DNA of 6,012 bases from Planctomycetaceae bacterium (GTDB lineage Bacteria; Planctomycetota; Planctomycetia; Pirellulales; Thermoguttaceae): positions 1 to 6,012 of the forward strand of contig JAIROD010000711.1 in the NCBI GenBank assembly GCA_031257725.1, in the 5' to 3' direction. The first letter of the stretch is position 1; each line of letters starts with the position of its first letter. Below the pieces are notes generated by a model. It was not told the origin of the DNA and searched no databases. It saw only the letters and a program-made list of their open reading frames with translations. A program made the position numbers and the translations under genes. Below, piece after piece: positions 1 to 6,012 of the stretch.

Positions 1-1860
1 CCGGATCGAAAGTTGACCTTAACTGTTGTTTCGGAACCGGAATTATCATATTCCGTTCAATATGAAGGCAAGGAAATTGTCGTTCCTTCGAAACTCGGTA
101 TCAAACTTAAAGACGAAGAACCATTTGCTTCTTTTAATTTTGTAACCGAATTTCTCGCCCATGATAACAAGTGGACGTATCCTTGGGGACGTCAGGTCAA
201 TTACGTTGACCATTATAATGAAATATTGATAACGTTAATTGAAAAGTCTGCGTCGAATCGGGTACTGAAACTTCAAGCCCGTGTTTACAATGATGGTCTT
301 GCGTTTCGATATTTGATTGATGAACAAACCGTCAACAAAAAAGAATATCTTTTGGAGCAGGATTTAACGGAGTTCAATTTTTCCGGCAATCCCACTGCGT
401 GGTTTACAACTTACGAAGGACCAAACGGTTACCAAGAGGAATATTTTCTCAAAAATCCGCTTCAGTCAATTGCGGCGAATAACGTTATGGGTTGTCCGGT
501 TGTTGTTCAAATATCGCCGGAAGGTCCTTATGTTGCGCTTACTGAAGCCGATGTGAAGACGTGGGGCGGTTTGTTTTTCAAAACAGGAAATTCCGACGAC
601 AACATGACTCGTCTTAAAGCCGTTCTGTCACCACGTGTTGATGGTAATGGTCTTGCCAAATCTGTTGCGCCGGATGTTTCACCATGGAGAGTTTTCATTG
701 TCGCTCCGAAAGCGATCAATCTTGTCGATCAAACAATCGTCATGAACGTCAGTACACCGGCAGAAAGTTACGATCCGTTTGCGTGGATCAAACCAGGTCG
801 TTCCGCATGGGATTGGTGGAGCGATACGAACAAAAATATGAGTACCGATTCGATCAAAAAATATATCGACTTTGCCGCATCACAAGGTTGGGAATACTCG
901 TGTATTGATGCGTGGTGGTATGCCAACCCCAATATTCTCAAAGGAAGTGATAAAGTGAATATGGAAGAAGTTGTTCAATACGCAAAAGACAAAAAGGTTC
1001 GGTTATTCCTTTGGCTGTACTGGGATACTATCATAACCGAGCATCAGATGGATGAAGCGTTTTCATTGTACGAAAAATGGGGAATTGCCGGCTTGAAAAT
1101 TGATTTCATGAATCGTGAAGATCAGGAAATGATCGAATGGTACGATAAAGCAGTCAAAAAAGCAGCGCAATATAAATTGTTGATTAATTTTCACGGAGCA
1201 TTCAAACCGAATGGTTATCGTCGTTCCCAGCCCAATCTGATAACACGGGAAGCAATTCGCGGTAATGAGTACAATAAATGGTCGAAGTTAACGCCGGAAC
1301 ATTATTGTACATTACCCTATACACGGCTAATTCTTGGTCCCGCTGATTTCACACCAGGCGCGTTTCTGAACCGCCATTTTGACGGTCCGGATATTGAAGG
1401 TTATTCAACGGCTCAAGGAATTGGAACACGTGCTCACGAACTCGCCATCAGTTTACTTTATGATTCGCCAATACTTAATTTTTGTGATTGTCCCGAAGTA
1501 ATGCTCAAAGAAGATGCGGGATGCCTTGCGTTTTACCGTGATTTACCGACTGTTTGGGATGAAAGTTACGGAGTGGAAGGCGAAATCGGCGAATATTTTA
1601 GTTTGCTGCGGAAAAAAGGGGACAATTGGTATTACGGTGCGATTACGAATAAGGACGCAAGAACATTATCGTTACCGCTAACGTTTCTCGGTAAAGGACA
1701 GTTCGAAGCAACTATTTACGCCGACACGCCGGAAACGGATAAGGACGCACGTAAAATCAATATTGAAACTAAAACGGTTTCCGCTTCCGATACGCTGAAA
1801 ATTAAATTGGAGCGTGAAGGCGGTCAAACGATTGTGTTCAAAAAAACAGCGTCCCAATAA
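1..1860 (+). CDS. Glycoside hydrolase family 97 protein (5' end outside window), probably retaining, alpha-galactosidase-like
   Basis: Partial gene: the frame is open from base 1, and the residues before the TTG at 13 (PDRK-LTLTVVSEPELSYSV) continue the usual GH97 N-terminal strand, so that TTG is not the start. Numbering from it, residues 1-255 form the N-terminal beta-sandwich, about 256-520 the TIM barrel beginning AWDWWSD, and 525-615 the C-terminal beta domain. GH97 enzymes hydrolyse alpha-glucosides or alpha-galactosides, usually in the periplasm; a signal peptide would lie upstream of the window. The barrel carries KIDFMNRED with Asp364 and REAIRGNE with Glu419. Their 55-residue spacing equals that I recall for the nucleophile Asp415 and acid/base Glu470 of the retaining Bacteroides enzyme BtGH97b. 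Inverting SusB-type alpha-glucosidases lack that Asp. I therefore infer a retaining enzyme, alpha-galactosidase-like, although beta-L-arabinopyranosidase activity also occurs in this group. The family call is firm and the substrate is not. Stop TAA at 1858-1860. Confidence 0.93.
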   Translation, partial: PDRKLTLTVVSEPELSYSVQYEGKEIVVPSKLGIKLKDEEPFASFNFVTEFLAHDNKWTYPWGRQVNYVDHYNEILITLIEKSASNRVLKLQARVYNDGLAFRYLIDEQTVNKKEYLLEQDLTEFNFSGNPTAWFTTYEGPNGYQEEYFLKNPLQSIAANNVMGCPVVVQISPEGPYVALTEADVKTWGGLFFKTGNSDDNMTRLKAVLSPRVDGNGLAKSVAPDVSPWRVFIVAPKAINLVDQTIVMNVSTPAESYDPFAWIKPGRSAWDWWSDTNKNMSTDSIKKYIDFAASQGWEYSCIDAWWYANPNILKGSDKVNMEEVVQYAKDKKVRLFLWLYWDTIITEHQMDEAFSLYEKWGIAGLKIDFMNREDQEMIEWYDKAVKKAAQYKLLINFHGAFKPNGYRRSQPNLITREAIRGNEYNKWSKLTPEHYCTLPYTRLILGPADFTPGAFLNRHFDGPDIEGYSTAQGIGTRAHELAISLLYDSPILNFCDCPEVMLKEDAGCLAFYRDLPTVWDESYGVEGEIGEYFSLLRKKGDNWYYGAITNKDARTLSLPLTFLGKGQFEATIYADTPETDKDARKINIETKTVSASDTLKIKLEREGGQTIVFKKTASQ

Positions 1861-1866
1861 CGCCCC

Positions 1867-1883
1867 AGCCGATTACAACGGCT
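1867..1883 (+). terminator. Weak hairpin just after the GH97 stop
   Basis: AGCCG (1867-1871) and CGGCT (1879-1883) form a perfect 5-bp stem with a 7-nt loop, 6 bases after the stop codon. No T-run follows (the next bases are ACAATTGTTACAAAT), so it is not a canonical intrinsic terminator. It may protect the 3' end of the mRNA or be chance. Confidence 0.2.
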
Positions 1884-1920
1884 ACAATTGTTACAAATAA
1901 TAAGTTTGACCAATAAATTT

Positions 1921-2201
1921 CTGATTATTTCACATTTTTTGAGGAAATAACTACGGACAAGTCAACATCAGGTAGGCGATCCTTTCGCTGAAATGTCGCG
2001 ACGGTTGAGTATTACTCGGCTCCAACTGGCGATGCCTCACCTACAGCGTATTGATTCAATAACAAAATATTGTTGAATGGCAAATCGATTGGAGTCAGTT
2101 AATACTCAACCGGCGCAATTAGTTAATAAACCTTCAGCGAAGGGATCGCCTACCTTGGTTGACCTAGGTGTGATGAACTCCCCAAATTCCGAAATAATCA
2201 G
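1921..2201. mobile_element. MITE-like 281-bp palindromic element
   Basis: The ends are perfect 11-bp inverted repeats: CTGATTATTTC at 1921-1931 and its complement GAAATAATCAG at 2191-2201. Further inside, the arms keep matching. GTCAAC at 1961-1966 pairs with GTTGAC at 2158-2163. GGTAGGCGATCC and TTCGCTGAA (1971-1992) pair with 2133-2154, with one mismatch over 22 bases that would be a G-U pair in RNA. CGGTTGAGTATTA at 2002-2014 pairs perfectly with 2100-2112, and CTCCAA/TTGGAG continue the stem. A small AT-rich hairpin sits near the centre (about 2053-2078). Arm lengths differ, so the fold has bulges. No transposase or credible ORF is present, so it would need a partner transposase in trans. 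I see no convincing target-site duplication. It fills most of the gap between the GH97 and esterase genes. It could instead be a structured RNA or an intergenic repeat of another kind. Confidence 0.55.
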
Positions 2202-2267
2202 GAAAAATATACCATTGCGGCTTTTGTTTTTCGTTTTATTTTTTAACCCTAACTAATTTAACAAACC

Positions 2268-4274
2268 ATGAAATCAATTTTTTCACTTTTGTTTTTGTTC
2301 TTTGTTTCACAATTTCTGTCCGCAACGTTATTGGCGGTAACTGTTCCGAAAAATGTTATCGTTAAGAAAAACATTCCGTATGTAACCGGCGGCGGAGAAC
2401 GTCAGCAACTTGATCTTTATCTGCCCAATAGTTACGAAAACGCTGCAAAACCTTATCCGGTGATTGTGGTGATTCACGGCGGCGCATGGGCGTTTGGCGC
2501 GAAGGATATGAATCATTATATGCTTGACGGTCTTTTCAACGCCATTCTTGGAAAAGGCGATTATATTCTTGCTTCAATAAATTACCGGCTCACCGGAACC
2601 GGAGCATTTCCAATGCAACTCGAAGATTGCAAATCGGCAATCCGTTGGTTACGCGCTAACGCAAAAATGTACAATATTGATGCGGAATGTATTGGCGTTT
2701 GGGGCGGTTCCGCAGGCGGTCATCTTGCCGCGTTGGTCGGAACCACCTCCGATGTTAAAGAATTTGATGTCGGGGAACATCTCAGTCAATCCAGCCGTCC
2801 GCAAGCGGTTTGTGATGTTTGCGGTTCCAGCGATTTGATGTTGATTGTAAACGATCCGAATTACAAAAATATTCCCTATATCAAAGAAATTGAACAGTTT
2901 CTCGGCAAACCAATTCCCGAAGCCAAAAACGAAGCGTTTCACGCCAGTGCAACCACTTACGTAACAAAAAAAGATCCTCCGTTTTTGCTGATTCACGGAA
3001 CCGCTGATCCGGTCAATCGTTTTGCTCATGCGGAACGTTTGAAAAAAGCCCTTGATGATGCCGGTGTTGCGAATATTCTTTATCCGCTCAAAAATACGGA
3101 ACATGATGGTCCGCTTTTCGTTGATCCCAACACATTGGCAACCATGATGCAATTTTTTGATCGATATTTAAAACCGGTTCCTGAACGGCGTTACCCTGAA
3201 CAAAATCGTCCGAAATTATTTATTTCGTTGCCGGAACATTTGCATAATCCTGACGGAATGACTTATTGTCCGAAAACAAAAAAGATTTTTGTCAACTTTC
3301 CAAATTTTAATAATATGGACAAAAATTTGAAAAAAGGTCATCACGAAGGCGGTTATCTTGTTCGGATTGATCCTGAAACTGCTGCGTTTGAAGTGGTTCT
3401 CGAATATCCGGTTCTTGAAGACACCGGTCAAACCGGACCAATGGGTTTGACTTTTGGTCCCGATAATCATTTGTACGTTTGCGATACGCAATGGTTTCAC
3501 AGTAAAGAACATCAATCACGGATTCTTCGTGTGATTATGAAAGACGGCAAACCAACCGGTGAAGTACAAATTGTTGCAACAGGAACAAAAGTTTCCAACG
3601 CAATTCTTTGGCTTGAAGACAAAATGTTGGTTACCGACACATATCTCGAACTTCCGGGTAAATACGGAACCGGCGGCGTTTGGATGTTCACAAAAAACGA
3701 AGCACTCAACGCCGGAAAAAACGGAACTCCAACAATCCGTCTCAAACCAAACGGCAATGATCCGCATTTGATTGTTGTTGAAGAAGTTGCGAAAACTTCA
3801 TGGAATATTCCCGGCGGTGCGGATGGTTTGACCGTTGATGAAAACGGTGTTGTTTATTTTTGTAACTTCGGTGACGGTTCCGTTTACGCCTTGACTTTTG
3901 ACAAGGAAAATAAACCGGCTTGCCGTAAAATTTTCCAGAGTAACGAAATTAGTTGTTGTGACGGAATGTTTTACGACAAACGAACCGGACGGAGTTATAT
4001 TGCCGATTCACAACTTAACGCAGTTCATGCTATTTCACGTTGGGAACCCGGTAAGGAGGTTGTTTTTGAAACAATTTGGGCAAACGGCGATACCAACGGT
4101 GCGGATGGATTACTCGATTCGCCTTGCGAACCAATGGTTGTCGGCAACAAATTGTATATCGCCAATTTCGATTCAACCGGTCCCGGAATGGTCAATACAA
4201 AACATGACGCACCGCATACCATCAGCGTCATCACTTTAGAACAAAAACATAACGATAACAAAAAAATAAAATAA
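2268..4274 (+). CDS. Exported BD-FAE-like esterase fused to an SMP-30/gluconolactonase-like propeller
   Basis: 668 residues. Residues 1-23 look like a signal peptide (MKS, then a Leu/Phe-rich core), cleaved perhaps after Ala23, so the protein is probably periplasmic or secreted. Residues about 30-302 are an alpha/beta-hydrolase of the BD-FAE/acetyl-xylan esterase type: oxyanion motif HGGAW (70-74), nucleophile elbow GGSAGG with Ser148, Asp247 in HGTAD and His279 in TEHDGP as the likely triad. After a proline-rich linker (303-318), residues about 319-657 resemble SMP-30/gluconolactonase six-bladed propellers, with DG[LM] turns at 329, 519, 565 and 613. Asn444 and Asp519 are plausible metal ligands by position. 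The tail is Lys/Asn-rich. The esterase half probably deacylates decorated polysaccharide or a sugar ester; the substrate of the propeller half is unknown. The ATG is firm because an in-frame TAA lies at 2259-2261. No Shine-Dalgarno sequence is visible (TTAACAAACC precedes the ATG). Confidence 0.9.
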   Translation: MKSIFSLLFLFFVSQFLSATLLAVTVPKNVIVKKNIPYVTGGGERQQLDLYLPNSYENAAKPYPVIVVIHGGAWAFGAKDMNHYMLDGLFNAILGKGDYILASINYRLTGTGAFPMQLEDCKSAIRWLRANAKMYNIDAECIGVWGGSAGGHLAALVGTTSDVKEFDVGEHLSQSSRPQAVCDVCGSSDLMLIVNDPNYKNIPYIKEIEQFLGKPIPEAKNEAFHASATTYVTKKDPPFLLIHGTADPVNRFAHAERLKKALDDAGVANILYPLKNTEHDGPLFVDPNTLATMMQFFDRYLKPVPERRYPEQNRPKLFISLPEHLHNPDGMTYCPKTKKIFVNFPNFNNMDKNLKKGHHEGGYLVRIDPETAAFEVVLEYPVLEDTGQTGPMGLTFGPDNHLYVCDTQWFHSKEHQSRILRVIMKDGKPTGEVQIVATGTKVSNAILWLEDKMLVTDTYLELPGKYGTGGVWMFTKNEALNAGKNGTPTIRLKPNGNDPHLIVVEEVAKTSWNIPGGADGLTVDENGVVYFCNFGDGSVYALTFDKENKPACRKIFQSNEISCCDGMFYDKRTGRSYIADSQLNAVHAISRWEPGKEVVFETIWANGDTNGADGLLDSPCEPMVVGNKLYIANFDSTGPGMVNTKHDAPHTISVITLEQKHNDNKKIK

Positions 4275-4296
4275 TCTTTCAAGGAATCTCTAATAA

Positions 4297-4312
4297 TTCG
4301 GAATTTACCGAA
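4297..4312. terminator. Small hairpin after the esterase gene
   Basis: TTCGG (4297-4301) and CCGAA (4308-4312) form a perfect 5-bp stem with a 6-nt loop, 22 bases past the esterase stop. No T-run follows on either strand. It is a weak candidate for the transcript end between convergent genes. Confidence 0.2.
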
Positions 4313-4321
4313 AGTTCACGG

Positions 4322-4376
4322 CGTGGGCTTGCCCCGCGTTGTTCGCCTTAACCCTAAAACACGGGGTAAACCCCGT
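4322..4376. repeat. Paired GC-rich hairpins between convergent genes (possible bidirectional terminator or REP-like repeat)
   Basis: Two GC-rich hairpins stand out in an AT-rich spacer. The second is perfect: ACGGGG (4361-4366), loop TAAA, CCCCGT (4371-4376). The first is imperfect: CGTGGG (4322-4327), loop CTTG, then CCCCGCG (4332-4338), with one bulge and one G-U pair. Read on the minus strand both begin AAC(G/A)AC followed by a G-rich arm, so they look like two related units in the same orientation. In that direction the perfect hairpin is followed by GTTTTAGGG, a short T-run about 80 bases past the moeB stop, so weak termination of the minus-strand operon is plausible. The plus direction lacks a T-run. 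The remainder of the gap, 4377-4457, is AT-rich and shows nothing else. Confidence 0.4.
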
Positions 4377-4457
4377 CGTTAACTATTAATTTATTAATTA
4401 ATGGGCAAAAATAAAAAATTGAATTTATGAGAGACGCACTTCAAAATGAACCGTTAC

Positions 4458-5603
4458 CTAATAAGGTACGACCGAATGATCCACCTCCATCGCCCACGCA
4501 TTGGTTCCGTCTTTGAGGTTGGCGAGTCGTCCTTCAAAACCGGATTCTTTGAGCGCACGAATAGCCATCGCACTACGAACGCCAATCTTGCAAATAAAAA
4601 CATTCAGTAATTTCGGATCCAATTCGTTTTTACGCCGAATCACCTGACCAAACGGAATCGCACGTGATCGCGGCAACATGCCCATTGCAATTTCATGCGG
4701 TTCACGAATATCAATAATCTGAACCGTATCCGGCTCATTGTTCAAAATCGCCTTCAAATCAACAGCCGAAATCGACTCAATCGGTTCTTCATGCTCCCGT
4801 TTTTTGAGACCGCAAAATTCCTCATAATCAATCAGTTCCGTAATTGATGGCTTTTCACCGCAAATAGGACAATGCGGGTCTTTTCGCAATTTTAATTCGC
4901 GGAATTTCATTTTCCACGCATCAAACAGAAGAAGCCGTCCCGATAACGTTTCACCATCGCCCAACAAAAGTTTAATTGCTTCGTTGGCTTGAATGCACCC
5001 GATAATACCCGGCAAAACGCCAAGAACTCCCCCTTCGGAACACGACGGCACCAACCCCGGCGGAGGAGGCGAAGGATATAAGCAACGATAACAAGGACCT
5101 CCGTTAAAATGAAAAACGCTTGCCTGACCTTCGAAACGAAAAATCGAACCGTACACATTGGGCTTGTTCAACAAAACACAAGCGTCATTGACCAAATAGC
5201 GTGTTGCGTAATTATCCGTACCGTCAATCACCACGTCAAAATCCTTGAATATCTTCAACGCATTACCCGAATCAAGGCGGGTTTCAAACGCAACCACTTT
5301 AACATAGGGATTGATTTCTGCAATCCGGTCGCGTGCCGACGCAATTTTAGGACGTAACAAATCGCGCGTTCCATGAATAATTTGCCGTTGCAAATTTGTT
5401 TCATCAACCACATCGAAGTCCACCATTCCAAGCGTTCCGATTCCGGCGGCGGCAAGATATAACGCCGCCGGTGAACCAAGCCCGCCCGTTCCAATCAACA
5501 GAACTCGACCGTTTTTAATCCGTAATTGCCCTTCAAGTCCCACTTCCGGCAAAATCAAATGCCGACTGTAACGGGTAAGTTCTTCTAAACTAAGTTCTTG
5601 CAT
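4458..5603 (-). CDS. moeB: MoeB/ThiF-type adenylyltransferase with C-terminal rhodanese domain
   Basis: 381 residues from the ATG at 5603. This start is preferred to the TTG at 5606 because AAGGAG at 5612-5617 then sits 8 bases upstream. Residues 1-245 are an E1-like fold: nucleotide loop GTGGLGSP (38-45), Asp62/Asp64, NLQRQ (70-74), Lys86 and DGTDNY with Asp130. Arg14, Arg73, Lys86 and Asp130 coincide with the ATP-site residues I recall for E. coli MoeB. Zinc cysteines are CxxC at 171/174 and 245/248; Cys188 lies in the CSEGGVLG loop. Residues about 275-381 are a rhodanese domain with active-site loop CKIGVRS (Cys338). The protein should adenylate the C-terminal glycine of a ubiquitin-fold carrier and, through Cys338, deliver persulfide sulfur to form a thiocarboxylate in the cytoplasm. 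The upstream CysO-like gene (49-bp gap) is the obvious partner, favouring cysteine synthesis or general sulfur transfer over molybdopterin alone. The name moeB is by homology. Confidence 0.93.
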   Translation of the reverse strand: MQELSLEELTRYSRHLILPEVGLEGQLRIKNGRVLLIGTGGLGSPAALYLAAAGIGTLGMVDFDVVDETNLQRQIIHGTRDLLRPKIASARDRIAEINPYVKVVAFETRLDSGNALKIFKDFDVVIDGTDNYATRYLVNDACVLLNKPNVYGSIFRFEGQASVFHFNGGPCYRCLYPSPPPPGLVPSCSEGGVLGVLPGIIGCIQANEAIKLLLGDGETLSGRLLLFDAWKMKFRELKLRKDPHCPICGEKPSITELIDYEEFCGLKKREHEEPIESISAVDLKAILNNEPDTVQIIDIREPHEIAMGMLPRSRAIPFGQVIRRKNELDPKLLNVFICKIGVRSAMAIRALKESGFEGRLANLKDGTNAWAMEVDHSVVPY

Positions 5604-5611
5604 CAAAGATA

Positions 5612-5617
5612 CTCCTT
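5612..5617 (-). promoter_or_regulatory. Ribosome binding site deciding the moeB start
   Basis: On the minus strand AAGGAG lies 8 bases before the ATG at 5603 and 5 bases before the TTG at 5606. The spacing and codon both favour the ATG. It is the only strong Shine-Dalgarno sequence among the three visible starts. Confidence 0.75.
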
Positions 5618-5652
5618 GTACTTTAAAATGTCGTTTTTAATCACAGAATTAT

Positions 5653-5988
5653 TTATTGTCCCAATTTGTCTTCAATGTCCCAATTGGTCTCTAATGTTCT
5701 TTTTGTTTGTTGCCTACCTCCGGCGATAGCGGGGATAAGCATAATGGTATCGCCCGATTTAACTTCGGAAGCGGTACCGTTTAATGAACGAATATCTTCA
5801 TCGTTCAAATAAACATTGACAAAACTACGCAATTTTTCATCATCATCAAAAAGATGCCGTTTTAAGTCGGCATAATTTTGGGTGAGTTGCCGAAGCGCAT
5901 CGTCAATTGTTGCCGCCTCGACAACAATTTCGGAAAGACCATCAGTAAATGTACGCAATGCCGTCGGAAGTTGAATTGTTACAGACAT
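5653..5988 (-). CDS. CysO-like ubiquitin-fold sulfur carrier (MoaD/ThiS family) with a C-terminal extension
   Basis: 111 residues from the ATG at 5988. Residues 1-91 match the beta-grasp sulfur-carrier fold and resemble Mycobacterium CysO more than MoaD or ThiS: FVNVYLNDEDIR (56-67), the GD turn at 79-80 and IPAIAGG (85-91) parallel CysO's FVNIYVNDEDVR and LPAVAGG. Such carriers are adenylated and thiocarboxylated on a terminal Gly and pass sulfur to a cysteine synthase or another acceptor. Here Gly90-Gly91 is followed by 20 more residues (from Arg92), so the encoded form could not be activated without removal of the tail. A TAG lies one base out of frame directly after the Gly-Gly codons (5714-5716), suggesting a frameshift. 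Cleavage by a JAMM protease, as known for CysO-cysteine and QbsE-type carriers, is the alternative. It is co-directional with moeB 49 bp downstream, so an operon is likely. The upstream sequence has only a weak purine tract (AAAGAAA). Confidence 0.88.
   Translation of the reverse strand: MSVTIQLPTALRTFTDGLSEIVVEAATIDDALRQLTQNYADLKRHLFDDDEKLRSFVNVYLNDEDIRSLNGTASEVKSGDTIMLIPAIAGGRQQTKRTLETNWDIEDKLGQ
5657..5694. repeat. Two-copy 19-bp tandem repeat
   Basis: TGTCCCAATTTGTCTTCAA at 5657-5675 is followed directly by TGTCCCAATTGGTCTCTAA at 5676-5694, with 16 of 19 positions identical. The unit is not a multiple of three, so the two copies are read in different frames of the carrier gene and give unrelated residues. 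This argues for a DNA-level minisatellite rather than a protein repeat. It lies entirely within the post-Gly-Gly tail, and a third copy is not convincing. Confidence 0.7.
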
Positions 5989-6012
5989 GGATTTCTTTAG
6001 TTAATGGTTAAT

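Noticed and set aside
13..15. TTG at 13 as the start of the GH97 gene
   Set aside because: The frame is open to the window edge and the upstream residues fit the family's N-terminal strand, so the gene is cut by the window.
1909..2213. Target-site duplication flanking the palindromic element
   Set aside because: The flanks (AAATTT before, GAAAAAT after) are AT-rich and do not give a convincing direct repeat.
2215..2242. Possible promoter for the esterase gene (TTGCGG, 16 bases, TATTTT)
   Set aside because: The match to consensus is poor and the stretch is T-rich, so such boxes arise by chance.
2077..2256. Open frame of 59 codons (ATG at 2077) across the right arm of the palindromic element
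   Set aside because: It runs through inverted-repeat sequence into a T-rich stretch, has no Shine-Dalgarno sequence and gives no recognisable protein.
2649..3152. 167-codon minus-strand open frame inside the esterase gene
   Set aside because: It lies entirely antisense to a well-supported gene with clear catalytic motifs, and its translation resembles no family I know.
5604..5606. TTG three bases upstream as the moeB start
   Set aside because: ATG at 5603 is the commoner codon and sits at a better distance (8 bases) from AAGGAG.

Overview
The window (about 42% G+C by eye) reads as ordinary bacterial chromosome. Two plus-strand genes for carbohydrate breakdown face two minus-strand genes for sulfur-carrier chemistry. 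The mix of a family-97 glycosidase, a secreted esterase fused to an SMP-30-type propeller, and a CysO-like carrier paired with a MoeB-rhodanese protein fits the PVC group (Planctomycetota, Lentisphaerota or similar), perhaps from a gut or another polysaccharide-rich habitat. This placement rests on gene content only and is moderate to low in confidence. Only one of the three visible starts has a good Shine-Dalgarno sequence.

Region by region: 1-1860 is the 3' part of a GH97 glycoside hydrolase gene, whose start lies before the window. 1861-2267 has no credible gene but holds a roughly 280-bp imperfect palindrome (1921-2201) with 11-bp perfect terminal inverted repeats, which looks like a MITE. 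2268-4274 encodes a 668-residue exported protein with an N-terminal BD-FAE-like esterase and a C-terminal SMP-30/gluconolactonase-like propeller. 4275-4457 is a convergent intergenic region with three small hairpins. 4458-5603 (minus) encodes a MoeB/ThiF-type adenylyltransferase with a C-terminal rhodanese domain. 5653-5988 (minus) encodes a CysO/MoaD/ThiS-type ubiquitin-fold sulfur carrier.

How the genes work together: the plus-strand pair probably acts on plant or algal polysaccharide, with the esterase removing ester groups and the glycosidase trimming alpha-linked sugars. The minus-strand pair forms a likely operon in which MoeB-rhodanese would adenylate the carrier's C-terminal glycine and supply sulfur to make a thiocarboxylate. 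The most notable oddity is that the carrier's Gly-Gly is not terminal. It is followed by 20 residues, partly encoded by a 19-bp tandem repeat, and a TAG stop lies one base out of frame immediately after the Gly-Gly codons. This suggests either a processed precursor or a one-base frameshift. I found no clearly new defence or mobile system here.
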